Assembly: GCA_004369045.1 (NCBI GenBank)
Contig: ML213532.1
Span: 176,314-226,220, forward strand
DNA length: 49,907 nt
From: Heliocybe sulcata
Taxonomy: Eukaryota; Basidiomycota; Agaricomycetes; Gloeophyllales; Gloeophyllaceae
Direction: 5' to 3'
Part shown: positions 12,643 through 24,100 of the stretch, piece after piece
Position numbering within the stretch: position 1 is the first letter of the stretch
How the letters are laid out: every line of letters starts with the position of its first letter
Notes under the pieces: generated by a model
What the model was told of the DNA's origin: nothing
Databases searched by the model: none
The model's input: only the letters and a program-made list of their open reading frames with translations
Made by a program: the position numbers and the translations under genes

Positions 12643-13404
12643 ATATGACGGAGATACACGAACACTGTTCGTCAGTGGATGTCGACAAGCCTCAGCCTGG
12701 CAGTGGACTACTTCCCTCGTCGGCGAAAGCGCTAAGGATTCTATTCGATAACGAAGCTTTCCAAGGGCGTCAAGATGGCCCAGGAGCGAAGGAATGAGCT
12801 CGCACAGTCGATCATCTGCGCTTCAGTGCTCGTATCATGCTTTTTTCGTGGCGACTAACGACCATAAAAAGAACAGGTTCTGATGGACCGTACGCGAAAA
12901 CGTGCACCGCGTTATTCCGATAGTATGACTAAGACCTCAACAGTTGAGTCTATGGTTTTGTAACTGAATAAGTCGTCATTTGCGCGTGATACATTGATCA
13001 ACCTCCACTTAGAGATGTCTCCCAAAAGCCATCCTACCCCGTAAAATGGCGGTATTCATGGTATTAATCTGTTGCTTCAGCAGCATAACATGTGCGCTAC
13101 CTTCCCTCCAGTCTAAGTCACTCACTCTGATATGGGGTGCGGACGTCCTCGGAGTACCTTGCGTTGCGGTTCTTCCGTTTTACATTATACCCTTAGCACC
13201 GATATGTGCGTCTTCTGGTACCTCTATATCGAGAGCGGTGGCTATATAACGTATATCAGGCTGGCGACACTAGACTCGCGACTAGTCAGCAGAGATAAAC
13301 ATTCAACAGGTAAGGATACTAGCTAGGTTGACGGTCAACGTTAACAACAAGGAGCTCCTCGATCGCCATTTCTGATGGCGTGACCGTCAGCACGTGTCGT
13401 TCAG
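12643..13404. repeat. 3' flank of R2 (T module, first part)
   Basis: The old tail-exon sequence continues in a shifted frame to about 12800. The shared 3' flank follows (ATCATCTGCGCTTCAGTGCTC, then a CTTCCCTCCAGTCTAAGTCAC stretch and a TAACGTATATCAGG stretch near 13250), comparable with 24940-25400 and 29215-29720. No gene is seen; the small ORFs here are not conserved. Confidence 0.45.
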
Positions 13405-13421
13405 GTCACGCATCCGTGACA
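13405..13421 (+). promoter_or_regulatory. Array palindrome box of the truncated copy
   Basis: GTCACGCATCCGTGACA, identical to the R1 box. A GTGACCGTCA sequence lies just upstream at 13379. It shows that the stub at 13546 was once a full array unit. Confidence 0.5.
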
Positions 13422-13545
13422 AATCGAACGCGTAAGTTTTCGAACTTAAAGCTTCAAATTCGAATTCAATTACGTCAGTGGGTTGTCCTGTACTATAATA
13501 TCGAAGTCCCAAGTCCCAATCTCTAACCTCAGCTTTCATGACAGG

Positions 13546-13656
13546 ATGCGGTCTGTGAACGGCATGATCAGAGTCTCGAAGCCGACATTTCATCTCAAGC
13601 TCAACACAGTGCGGCATGCACGTCCAGTCGTCTCCCTGGTAAGGGACAGTCCATGA
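13546..13656 (+). pseudogene. Truncated first exon of a seventh array gene
   Basis: From ATG at 13546 the frame reads MRSVNGMIRVSKPTFH, nearly the same as the start of R5 (MIRVSKPTFRHW) and preceded by the same TTTCATGACAG-like leader. After about 16 codons the similarity ends and the sequence runs into the K module, with a stop at 13656. This is a unit whose body was lost at a breakpoint near 13595. It probably has no function, although its promoter palindrome is intact. Confidence 0.7.
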
Positions 13657-16465
13657 TCGTTTAGGCACCTCACATCTAATTAACTTAGGCACACCTGTCG
13701 CTGTCACGCCTTCACACTCGGTCGGACGGGCAGTCCAGCACGCTCGAAGAGTCTGCCGTCCAGAACAAGTCGTGCGCCAACTCGTGCGCCAACAACTGGG
13801 AAGAATATTGAGATTTCTTTCAACAGTACGACGGGGGAGTTGAAGGTACGAAAAATGCGGCAGCGATCCTGCACATCCATTACTTCTTATTTTCTCATAG
13901 TCCCGGAATCGACTCTAGCACTTCTGTTCATGGTCAAGTCGTATGATCTTGCTTGCGGTACTGAGCTCACCGTGGTGCGATGATAAGTGGAGGACGGAGA
14001 AGAAGGGCAGGAAGAACAAAGGGAAAGCCGAGAAACCTGCCGATCAAGAGGAGGTAGACACGCAGGAAGTGGCGATACCGACGCAGTCCGTATCTCCCAG
14101 AGATTTCAAGGGCAGAGAAAGGCGAAGGATAGCATCCCCGGCGATGGGGAGAACCTGGATGACGGGCACATTCCTGCCGATCCTAGGAAAAGCGAAGGAA
14201 AGGCGAAACCAGTCGTTCAACTGTGCAAGTGGAAAGCTGCGGGCAAAGGCTACACTGTGCGCCGCCTTTACCAGGTCTCCTGTTGAGGGGACGTTGGGCA
14301 TTTCATGTCGACGCAGAGTTGCCGCCGCCCCCTCCGCAAAAGTGTGAATGCCAGTAACGCTGTTGACCGGAGGAAGCGGCGGGATCATGTGGGGGTAATA
14401 GTCAAGCCGTGTTGAGCCCATCTTCCACTGCAGCGACGGATCCACTGATCAGGGCAGAGAAAGGCGAAGGATAGCATCCCCGGCGATGGGGAAAGGCTGG
14501 ATGGCGAGCATATTCCTGACGATAACACTAAAAGCAAATGCAAGGCGAAAGCCGTTATTGGAACTGCGCGAGTCGAATGCTGCGTGCGAAGGCTGAATCA
14601 TGCACTGCCTTTACCAGGTGCCCGGTTGACGAGAGGGCGAAAGATTTCCTGCCAACCCAGAGCTACCGCCGCACGGGCATGAGTGGCAGCAACACTGCTG
14701 ACCGGGGAAAGCGGTACGATTGTGTGGTGGGAATCGTCAAGCGGTCCTGATCGCATCTTCCACTGTAGCGTCGGATCAACTGATACCACCTCGCCAGGGA
14801 TTATCGATTACATGCCAAACCGAGCTAAGGACAGAGATGAAAGCTGCTGCGAAGGGAAGATATCCAGAGCAAACGTCACGGAGCCAAGGACGATCAAGGT
14901 GAACACGATTGGATGAGAGAGCTGCAGATGGTTGGCGGCGCCGCTATGAGAGCGGATAACGAGATCGAGAGGGAGGAAGCATCTGGGATCGGGAACGGTT
15001 TGGACGTCGAGCGAGATGGGGATCTTCCTGGGCGGAGAACGCAGGGAGGGGAGGGGCTTATGCATGGGTTGTACGCAGAGTTGCGGACAAAAGTGTAGAA
15101 GCCTCCGCTTGTGGCTAATGTGAGCGATGCTCCCGCGACGTAGATACCGGTGGACTTACGTCCGGTTTGACCGAGTCGGGAAACATGCCAAAAGAACTGT
15201 CACGAGAATATCGATTGTTAGGTGTTTAGTATGTTACCGATCCGGGCGGCGCATGTCCCCTTCGCTCGAGTGAGCTGCGACTGACGTACGCATACGACAG
15301 TCAAGGGTGCTGCAAATTTTGCATCGACGCTTCGGTCCGTTTACGCTGAGGCTGTCGTGAGTATGATTGAGAGCCATGGCATATGCAAGAAACCTGAGCA
15401 ACGTGGCTTCGAGACTCGGTTCGAGTTCGAGGGGTCGGGTTAAACTGACCAGCACTGGTGTGGTCGTTGCAGCAGAGAATGAAACTGTCTCGCTGGAGAT
15501 ACGTCGTGATTTGAGGTGTACGCTGCCCATCTTCCTGACCTCTCTTCCACAGGCATACTGTACACTGCGAAACGGAGCGTGACACCGAAGACAAGCGACA
15601 GGAGAAACGCCACGGGCAGGTTCTCAAGGTGCGGATGGCACGAGCACGCGAAATAGACTGCAGCGGCAACACGCCGATGCTGGCCAAGGCGCCTCAACTG
15701 CTAAGCGAGATGATGAAGTCAAAAGTCTGAGAAGGATGGACAGGAATGACATCGCACATCAGGTAGAATCATCACTGTCTGCCATAAAATCTGGCGCGCA
15801 AAGACGCTCAGCTCGGTCCCCGAGGCACGCCCTCCACCACGGAGAGCCGTAGCGCTGCCGCTGGGAACGGACGTCGGAAACATACTCGAATGATCTCTCC
15901 CATGAGGGAGAGCAGACAGTCGAGAACGACAATGAGTCCACCCCTGGCAAGGTAGCAGAGGTCAGGATGAGTATCCATTTGGTGTCGGCAACGTCTGTCA
16001 GATCTGGCAGTGTGCTGGCAGACTCGCAAGGCCAAGACAAGCACAAAATCGCACAAACAGAGGGAGAGGCATCTAGCATACCGAGGAGGTGTCGCTCAGT
16101 GAGTCCTCGTCTTTTGTATGTAATCGGCGTACAATTGCCACTGCTGGAGGAAATCAACGGATGTCGCTGACGTTGACGAAGCTGTACGCGTGCAATAGAT
16201 CTCTACTGGCACGTTTGAATGCTGTTGAAGACGACCGAAAGCAGAGTGAAGTCCACCCAAGGTAAAGGACGTACTGGCCCGTTAATTCCTTCTCCACTCC
16301 CTTCTCTGCGCGCTCTTCTGTGATGTCTCTAAGCTCCTATCCGTTCCTTCTCGAGGCACACACGGGGTGTATATCTTCGGTTTCGGCAATGGCATCGGCA
16401 AAGTCATCGAGCCAGTTGCATAAGAATTGGCAGAGTGAGAGCGCATGACAACAGAGAAGCCGAGC
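13595..16465 (+). pseudogene. K module copy 2: decayed GKGKAKD-rich gene
   Basis: Second copy of the block at 5718-8555, alignable from the shared GCACGTCCAGTCGTCTCC start to a shared end near GAGAGCGCATG. The lysine/acid-rich fragment (PADQEEVDTQEVAIPTQS, KSEGKAKPVVQL) lies at 13990-14286. The fragment with RELQMVGGAAMRADNE lies near 14910-15098, and the YAEAVVSMIESH fragment is near 15345. Frames are interrupted. It differs from copy 1 by an internal tandem duplication (listed separately). Unrecognised gene; probably non-functional. Confidence 0.55.
14106..14788 (+). repeat. Tandem duplication of ~340 bp inside K copy 2
   Basis: The segment beginning GGGCAGAGAAAGGCGAAGGA at about 14119 is repeated from about 14452. 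Both copies run through the GCCTTTACCAGGT stretch and the CTGTTGACCGG-like stretch, and both end at CATCTTCCACTG, followed by a similar CGTCGGATCAACTGAT/CGACGGATCCACTGATC. The copies have drifted. K copy 1 has only one such segment, so the duplication happened after K1 and K2 separated. Confidence 0.7.
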
Positions 16466-16520
16466 AACAGCTAACTTGAGCTAACGATAATTAGAGAGCA
16501 TAGAGAACGATAGTGTTTAC

Positions 16521-16558
16521 GTGACGTCGGGCACGCCGGATGTCACGCGTACGTGACA
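16521..16558 (+). promoter_or_regulatory. Array palindrome box of R3
   Basis: GTGACGTCG at 16521 followed by GTCACGCGTACGTGACA at 16542-16558, 81 bp before the R3 start. This copy has the most symmetrical core, with TACGTGAC on one side and GTCACGCGTA on the other. Confidence 0.55.
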
Positions 16559-16638
16559 AATTACTTCCTCCTGCGTCGGTAGGTTGTCCTCTACTGTGGC
16601 ATTGAACTCCCGAGTTCCATTCTCTGACGGCAGTTCCC

Positions 16639-19431
16639 ATGGCAGAGCATATGAGCGGAATAGCTAAGGCCTCGAAGCTGAAGCTTCGTTGTGGGCGACA
16701 CGTTCACAACAGGATGCACTGCCAGGAGAGATTGCCGTCCTACCTCCGATCTACATTCAATAGCCTTGTGAAGAAGCGGTGGGCTTCCACGAAAAAAGCG
16801 CTCGACAAACGATGTATTTTTAAGGCGGCATGCATGCCTGCCACCACAGCTGCAGGGCTTCGGAAAAACTCAGCCATACCATTACGCACTCTAAACTACA
16901 CCAGACTGAAAGCCGACGACTTCATTAACCTTACTGGGCGATTAACGAAAACTGTGCGTGTTGAAGTGGCACCTGAAGAACCTAGCTTTCAAATGCGCTA
17001 TTTCGAGTCGGGTGGTCGTGATATACCATTCCCTTCACATTCTGAGGGATTTCTCTACTGGCATCTCCACCGGAGGCACCGCGTATATCAGGGCAGGTTT
17101 GCTTTCGTACCACGACGTCCTCCGACCCGGCTTCCTTTTCAAGTGGGCGCGACTTGCAACTGCCAGGCAGCAGACTCTGGCATATATCGCTCTTTGCTAT
17201 TGCTCGCCGATCACAGTACCGTGGCCTTCGTGCATGTCTTCTGTCCGAGGAGTTGATAACGAGAAAGATGCTGACTACTGCCATGAAACGTTCTGCACCC
17301 TCTCAAGATGACCATCGTACTCCCAAGACCGTCCATCCTGCTACCGCCGCCGCCGGGCTCCGCAAAGGCTCACCCCTGCTCTTGCATACTCTGGATAAGA
17401 ATCGACTACATGTCGAAGACTTTGTTGATCTTACTGGGCTAGTATCGAAAGATGTGCGCTTTCCAGTGGCACCTGACAAACCCAAACTTCAAACGCTCTA
17501 TTTCCGCAGAGATCGGAAGCATATGCCGTTCCCTCAAGATTCACAGGGATTTTTCTATTGGCATCTTGACCCTGATGCACCGCCTGCATCAGGGCAGGTT
17601 CGCTTTCGGACCACAAGATCCTCTGACCCGGCTACCTTTCCAAGCGGGCGGGACTTGCATCTACCAGACGGCCGGGTTTGGAATATACCGCTCTCCCGCA
17701 TTTCCCGCCGGTCACAGTACTCCGACCTTCGTGCACATCTTCTCTTAGAGGAGTTGGTAACAGCACAGGTGCTGGATACTGCGCAGAACAGTTCCGCCTC
17801 CTATCGAGAGAAACATCGTATCCCCAAGTCTGACATTCGTGCTCCCTCTGCCACCGTGCTCACCGGAGGCCCAGCCTTGTTACTGCATACTCTTGATAAG
17901 AACCGACTAGATATAGAAGACTTTACTGATCTTACTGGTCGAAAATGGAAACTCGTGCGGTTCACAGTGGCGCCCAAAGAACACAGGCTTGCAATGTGCT
18001 ATGTCAGGTCAGGTGGTCGTCAGGTACCATTCCCTTCAAATTCCCAGGGATTCTTCTACTGGCATCTCCAGCCTGATACTCCGCCTGTATCCGGGCAGGT
18101 TCGCTTTCGTATCACGAAAACCTGCGACCCGGATACCTTTCCAAGTGGCCGTGACTTGCAGCTGCCAGACGGCCGGATCTGGCATATACCGCTCTTCCGC
18201 ATTGCTCGCCAGTTACGATACTCTGGGCTTCGTGCATACCTGCTGTTTGAGGAGTTGGTAACGGAAAAAATGCTGGATACTGCTCTGAACAGTTCTTCCT
18301 CCTCTCAAGGCGAACATTGTATTCCCAAGTCCGACGATCGTGCTAAGGTCGCCTCGGGGCTTCGCAAAGGCTCAACCCTGCCGTTGCGCACCCTGAACCA
18401 GGCACGACCAAATGTCGAAGACTTTGCCGATCTTACTGGGCGTGTATCAAGAAGTGTGCGCTTTGCATTGGCGCCTGAAGAACCGGGGCTTGAAATGCCC
18501 TATTTCAAGTCAGGCGGTCGTACTATACAGTTCCCTCCAGAGTCCCAGGGATTCTTCTACTGGCATCTCGACCCTGATGCACCGCCTGTATCCGGGCAAC
18601 TCCGCTTTCGTACCACCAGATCCTCTGACCCGGCTAGGTTTCCGACCGGCCGCGACTTACAGCTGCCAGACGGTCGGACTTGGAATATACCGCTCTTCCG
18701 CATTGCACGCGGCTCTAAATACTCTGGGCTTCGTGCTCACCTTCTCTCAGAGAAGCTGGTAACAGCAGATGTTCTCCATACTGCCCTGAAAATTTCTTCC
18801 CGCAGAGGTGAAAGGATAGAACATCCAGCGACCAGTAGTCTTCTCATTTGGAAATTCGGGCAGAGGTTTCTCGTGGATCTTCCAAGCACGCAGGTGACAC
18901 TTTGGATTATAGGAAGCTCAGCAGGAGAACGGCTTGTCTTGCCGTCGCTGTCCTCGGTCTGTGTCCGTGAATCGCGTGAATCGGAGAGCACCTGGATCTG
19001 CTATGTCTTGGGCGAACCTTCTGGCTTGCACATCTCTCCCCACAGCGCCAAGAATGACTTCGCGGGGGGAGCCGATTACATACCGTTCAAGGGTGCGTGG
19101 CCACAAATGCTCTTGTCCCGCGATACTTACGAGTAGTCCTACAATCTTCAGTGCGTGCTCTGGTTCAGTTCGAACGCTCGACACTCCCAGAGCACAAGGG
19201 CACCCGAACCGTCGTTCTCCGTATTGTCAACTCATGGCAAAATCAGACGGCTCTGATGACGCGCCCGGGATGCCGGAAATGCAGGACGATGGCTTGGATA
19301 TGACAGGGATGCACCAGCACGCTTGGTCGGTGAACGTCGATCAGCCTCAGCCCGGGAGTCAGTTACTTGGCCCGTTGGCGAAAGCACTGAGGATTCTATT
19401 CGATACCGAAGCTTCTTCAAGAGTGTCATGA
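16639..19431 (+). pseudogene. R3: four-domain array gene with frameshifts
   Basis: Starts at ATG 16639 with a short basic leader (KKRWASTKK near residue 48). The first domain is in frame up to YWHL at 17056, then one base is missing compared with the other copies. The distance to the next YW core (17556) is 500 bp instead of 501, and the frame continues in the ORF starting formally at 17154. Domains 2-4 (cores at 17556, 18057, 18558) and the cap are intact. The intron is at 19093-19151 (59 nt) and the tail exon starts at 19152. A second one-base deletion near 19228 (GTCAACTCATGG against CTCAAAGTCATGA) shifts the tail; the original tail frame resumes and ends at 19431. Two independent one-base losses mark it as decaying unless they are assembly errors. 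Confidence 0.75.
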
Positions 19432-19489
19432 CCGCCGGCGACCTAAATCGTATACATGAGCTGGCATGCTCGATCGTCTACGCACACGA

Positions 19490-21060
19490 TCTTCGCATCC
19501 ACCGTTGCGTTGTGATATATGAGGAGCGGCAATTGATCCACGATGTCGCCTCCCGGCGAAGATTTCACCTGCAACTCGACGGCGGACTTCAGTCCTGTAT
19601 CCAAGCCGATCTGTTGTGCACGGCTTCGCAAACAAGTCGACATGGTCTCTTGTGAGCTATATCTAAGACATCTTGGTATTCTCCAACAGGACAGAGCACC
19701 TTCTGAAGAGCAGACTATCAGTACGCCGGTGGTATCGCGGTTCCCTTGGCTTGCCTGATTTTCTACGCGTTCCATTGTCTATGTGCCACTCGTATAGTTG
19801 GCTTGAAGCTCGCCTCCGAATAGTCCCGCGACATGAGCATCGCTCGACGCCTAGGTAGTAAGCAACCGACTCTCCTCGACTCTACCTATGATTAAGCGCC
19901 TAGCAGTAGCGACGATATTCGCTGCCCATTGATTGATATCAGTTTAGATAGACGGGATCATCTCGATTTGTCGAGGGGCGCTGGTTACACACCGAATAAG
20001 AATATGTCTACTCACTCTCCGAGTTCGGACGGTACGATCGCAGACCAAGAGGATGACCGAAGACAGAATGCAAATAAGAGATATGCATGTCCTCTGACCG
20101 TCCGAGTCTCTACCCATTCGAAAGTCCTGTTCTCAGGTCAACTCAAGCGATGCATTAGGAGGTAGGTGCGGTCGGCCTGACGAATATGACCGATGCAATA
20201 AATGGATGCCTTGCCTCTGTAGTGAGCAGTCAACGGCTGCCATTCTCCGGAGGCACTCGAAGATATTGGAGAAATGTCAACCAAGCTGCGAAGATACGGT
20301 GTGTGTGCAGTCCAAACGTATATGTTCATCCCTCCAGCTTACAGCATCCGACAACTCGACTGTCCCCAAACATCTGACTACAGATGGCTATAGCTAACGA
20401 TCTGGCGAAGGTGGCACCTAGAGTCATCCATCAGTTCCCACCACAATACTGAACGGCCTGCAAGCTTACCATATCTCTCACAAAGCCGATTATACGCCGT
20501 CGCCAGCACCTCCTTGCCATCTTGCTGATCGTCCTCCCCCGGTCACACGACGCAGCAAGACATGACCCGATAGGCTTTGCATGCTTCTTCTGACTTTCCC
20601 CGAGAGCTCAATGCAGATGCGCAATCGAGAATTGCGTAAACTCATTCTTCAAATTCTAGATAACAGGGGAGACGCGGTTGAGGTCCCTGCAGATGCTGCC
20701 AAGAGTGAGAGTGTCGAGGAGCGTTGAAAGGCAGGAAGTTGCGAGCCACGTTCTTCCAGTACGATTTCAGCGAGTTGTACAGCATGCTAGCAGAGCAGGT
20801 CCGAGTGGTGGCGAGGAGTGGCGACAGTTTTCGAGACGGCATACAGTGCTCACATACCGTAGCCCAGATCTACGCAAAGACCGTGTTGGACCTTATTTGC
20901 AGAGTTACAACAACGGGCCAACGACGCTCTAGTCTGGCTATACGTCGAGCTAGCGATAATTAGGACAACAATATTCCACGAGTAAGGATACTAGCTAGGG
21001 TTGACAGTCAATGTCAGACAGCTCCCGACACTATTTCTCATCGCGTGACGTCAGCATGTC
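19490..21060. repeat. Upstream module M, copy B
   Basis: Copy of the spacer in front of R4, directly after the R3 tail with no distal T module. It shares with copy D (31490-33230) long stretches such as the region around 20130-20420 (ACTCAAGCGATGCATTAGGAGG) and 20640-20740. Minus-strand fragments include 19775-19443 (GLDTGLKSAVELQVKSSPGG) and 20842-20642 (LKSYWKNVARNFLPFN). They correspond to fragments in copies A, C and D but in shifting frames. Unrecognised, decayed. Confidence 0.6.
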
Positions 21061-21083
21061 GCTCAGGTCACGCGTCCGTGACA
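21043..21083 (+). promoter_or_regulatory. Array palindrome box of R4
   Basis: GCGTGACGTCA at 21043-21053 and GTCACGCGTCCGTGACA at 21067-21083, about 104 bp before the R4 start. Sequence and spacing are nearly identical to those of R6. Confidence 0.6.
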
Positions 21084-21186
21084 AGTTGGTTCGTACTTCG
21101 AACTTTCAATCCTCCTGCGCCGGTAGGTTGTCCTGTACACAACAATAAATGCCCGAGTCTTATTCCATGACAGCAGCTTGTATGGC

Positions 21187-24100
21187 ATGGTGGCCCGCGG
21201 GAACGGCATCATCAGTGCCTCGAAGCCGATACTTCGCAATTGGCGAGACGTTCGCAACGGGAGGCGCGTCTTCTGCGTTTCAGGCGGCCAGGAGAGATTA
21301 CCAGCCTATCTACCATCCACATGCAATAGCCTCGTGCAAAGGCGGTGGGCATCCGCGGGGAAAACGCTCGTCTATGAAGACAAGCATCGTATTCCCTCGT
21401 CCAACATTCCTGCTACCGCCGCCACCGGGTCCCGCAAAGGCTCGGCACTGTCATTGCGTACCCTGAAGCAGTCAAGACTAACTACCGAAGACTTTACCGA
21501 TTTTAGTGGGCGATTAACGAAAACAGTGCGCTTTCCAGCAGCACCTGAAGAAGCTACCTTTCAAATGCGCTACTACGGGCAAGGTATACCCTTTCCTCCA
21601 GAGTCGCATGGATTCTTCTACTGGCATCTCGAGCCTGATGCACCGCCTGCCTCAGGGCATGTTCGCTTTCGTACCACGGCATCGTCTGATCCGGCTAGTT
21701 TTCCAACTGGCCGAGACTTGCAGTTGCCAGACGGCCGTATATGGCATATATCGCTGTCTAATATTGCTCTCCGGTCACAGTACTCTGGGCTTCGTGCACA
21801 CCTGCTCTCCGAGACATTGGTAACAGAAAAGGTGCTGGATTTGTCCCTCAACCGTTCTGCCGTTCATCAAGAGAAACATAGTATTTCCGAGTCCAATACT
21901 ACTGCTACCGGCGCCGCCATCCCAGTACGCCAAGCCCGGCAGTTGCGTGCGCTGGACCAAACGCGACTCAATAGCGAAGACTTTCTCGATCTTACTGGGC
22001 GATTAACGAAAACAGTGCACTTCCATATGGCACCTGAAGAACCTAGCCTTGAAATGCGCTATTTCCGGTCAGGTGGTCGTAACATGCCATTCCCTCCAGA
22101 TTGTGAGGGATTCCTCTACTGGCATCTCAACCCTGATGTGCCGCCTGCATCCGGGCAGGTCCGCTTTCGCACCACAACATCCTCCGACACGGCGACCTTT
22201 CCGAGTGGGCGCGACTTACAGCTGCCAAATGGCCAGACTTGGAATATACCGCTGTTCCGCATTGCTCGAGAGTCGCAGTACTCGGGGCTCTGTGCTCATC
22301 TTCTCGCTGAGAAGTTACTAACGGCGAAAATGCTGGATACTGCTCTGAATATTGCTTCCTCCTCTCAAGACAGACCCTGTATTCGCAAGTCCGGTATTGC
22401 TGCTACCGGAGCCACTGGGCCTCGCAAGGGATTAGCCCTTCTATTGCGCAGGCTGAACCAGGCAGAACTAGCCATCGAAGACTTTGTCGATCTTACTGGG
22501 CGATTAACGAAAACAGTGCACTTCCATATGGCACCTGAAGACCCTAGCCTTGAAATGCGCTATTTCCAGTCAGGTGGTCGTAAAACGCCATTCCCTCCGG
22601 ATTCTCAGGGATTCCTCTACTGGCATCTCAACCCTGATGCACCGCCTGTATCTGGACAGGTCCGCTTTCGCACCACAACTTCCTCCGACACGGCGACCTT
22701 TCCGAGTGGGCGCGACTTGCAGCTGCCAAATGGCCGGACTTGGAATATACCGCTGTTCCGCATTGCTCGAGGGTCGCAGTACTCGGGGCTCCGTGCGCAT
22801 CTTCTCGCTGAGAGGCTGGTAACACAAAAGGTTCTGGATACGGTCCCGAACACTCCTGCCTCCTCTCAATACAAACATGATACTGCCAAGTCCGACATTC
22901 CTGCTGCCGCCGCCCCCGGGCTCTGCAAAGGCTCAGTCCCGCCGTTGCGCACCTTGAATCAGACGCGACTAGCCATCGAAGACTTCGTCGATAATACTGG
23001 GCTATTAGCGAGCACAGTGTGCTTTCCAGGGGCACCTGAGGAACTCAGATTTCAAATGCGCTATTACGGACAAGGCATACCATTCCCTCCGCATTCTCAT
23101 GGATTCCTCTACTGGCATCTCGAGTCTGGTGCGCCGCCTGTATCAGGCCAGGTTCGCTTTCGTACCACGACATCATCTGACCCGGCCACCTTTCCAACTG
23201 GCCGCGACTTGCAGCAGCCAGACGGCGGGACTTGGAATATACCGCTGTCCCGCATTGCTCGCCAATCAGGGTACTCTGGGCTTCGTGCGCAACTTCTCTT
23301 TGAGAAGTTGGTAACAGCAAAGGTGCTCGATACTACCCTGGACAGCTCCGCCTCCAATCACGGCAAACATTCCATTCCCAAGCCCGACAACACTGCTACC
23401 GCCGCCACTGGGCTCCACAACGGCTCTGCCCTGTCATTGCGCACCCTAATCCGGACGCGACTAGATGTCAAAGACTTCGTCGATCCTACTGGACGATTAA
23501 CGAAAACTGTGCACTTTCCAGCGGCACCTGAAGAGCCCAGCTTTCAAATGCGCTATTACGGACAAGGTATACCCTTCCCTCCAGAGTCTCACGGATTCTT
23601 CTACTGGCACCTCGAGCCTAATGCACCGCCTGCATCAGGCCAGATCCGCTTTCGTACCACGACGTCGTCTGACCCGGCCGCCTTTCAAACTGGCCGCGAC
23701 TTGCAGCTCCCAGACGGCCGCATGTGGCATATATCGCTCTCTGCTATTGCTCGACGGTCACAGTACTCCGGCCTTCATGCATACCTTCTATCAGAGGAGT
23801 TGATAGCGGCAAAGGTACTGAAGGCCGCCGTTCCTGCTACCACCGTCGCCGCTCTCCGCACAGGCTCGACCTCGCAATTGCACAGCCTGAACCCAGGGAA
23901 ACTGGAAGTCGAAGACTTCGTTGATATGACTGGGCTCTTAATGAAACCTGTGCGCTTTCCATTGGCACCTGGAGAACCTAGCTTTGAGATGCGCTATTAC
24001 AAGTCAGGTCGTCGTGACATACCATTCCCTTCGGGTTCTCAGGGATTCCTCTACTGGCATCTTGAACCTGATGCGCCGCCTGTGTCCGGTCAGGTCCGGT

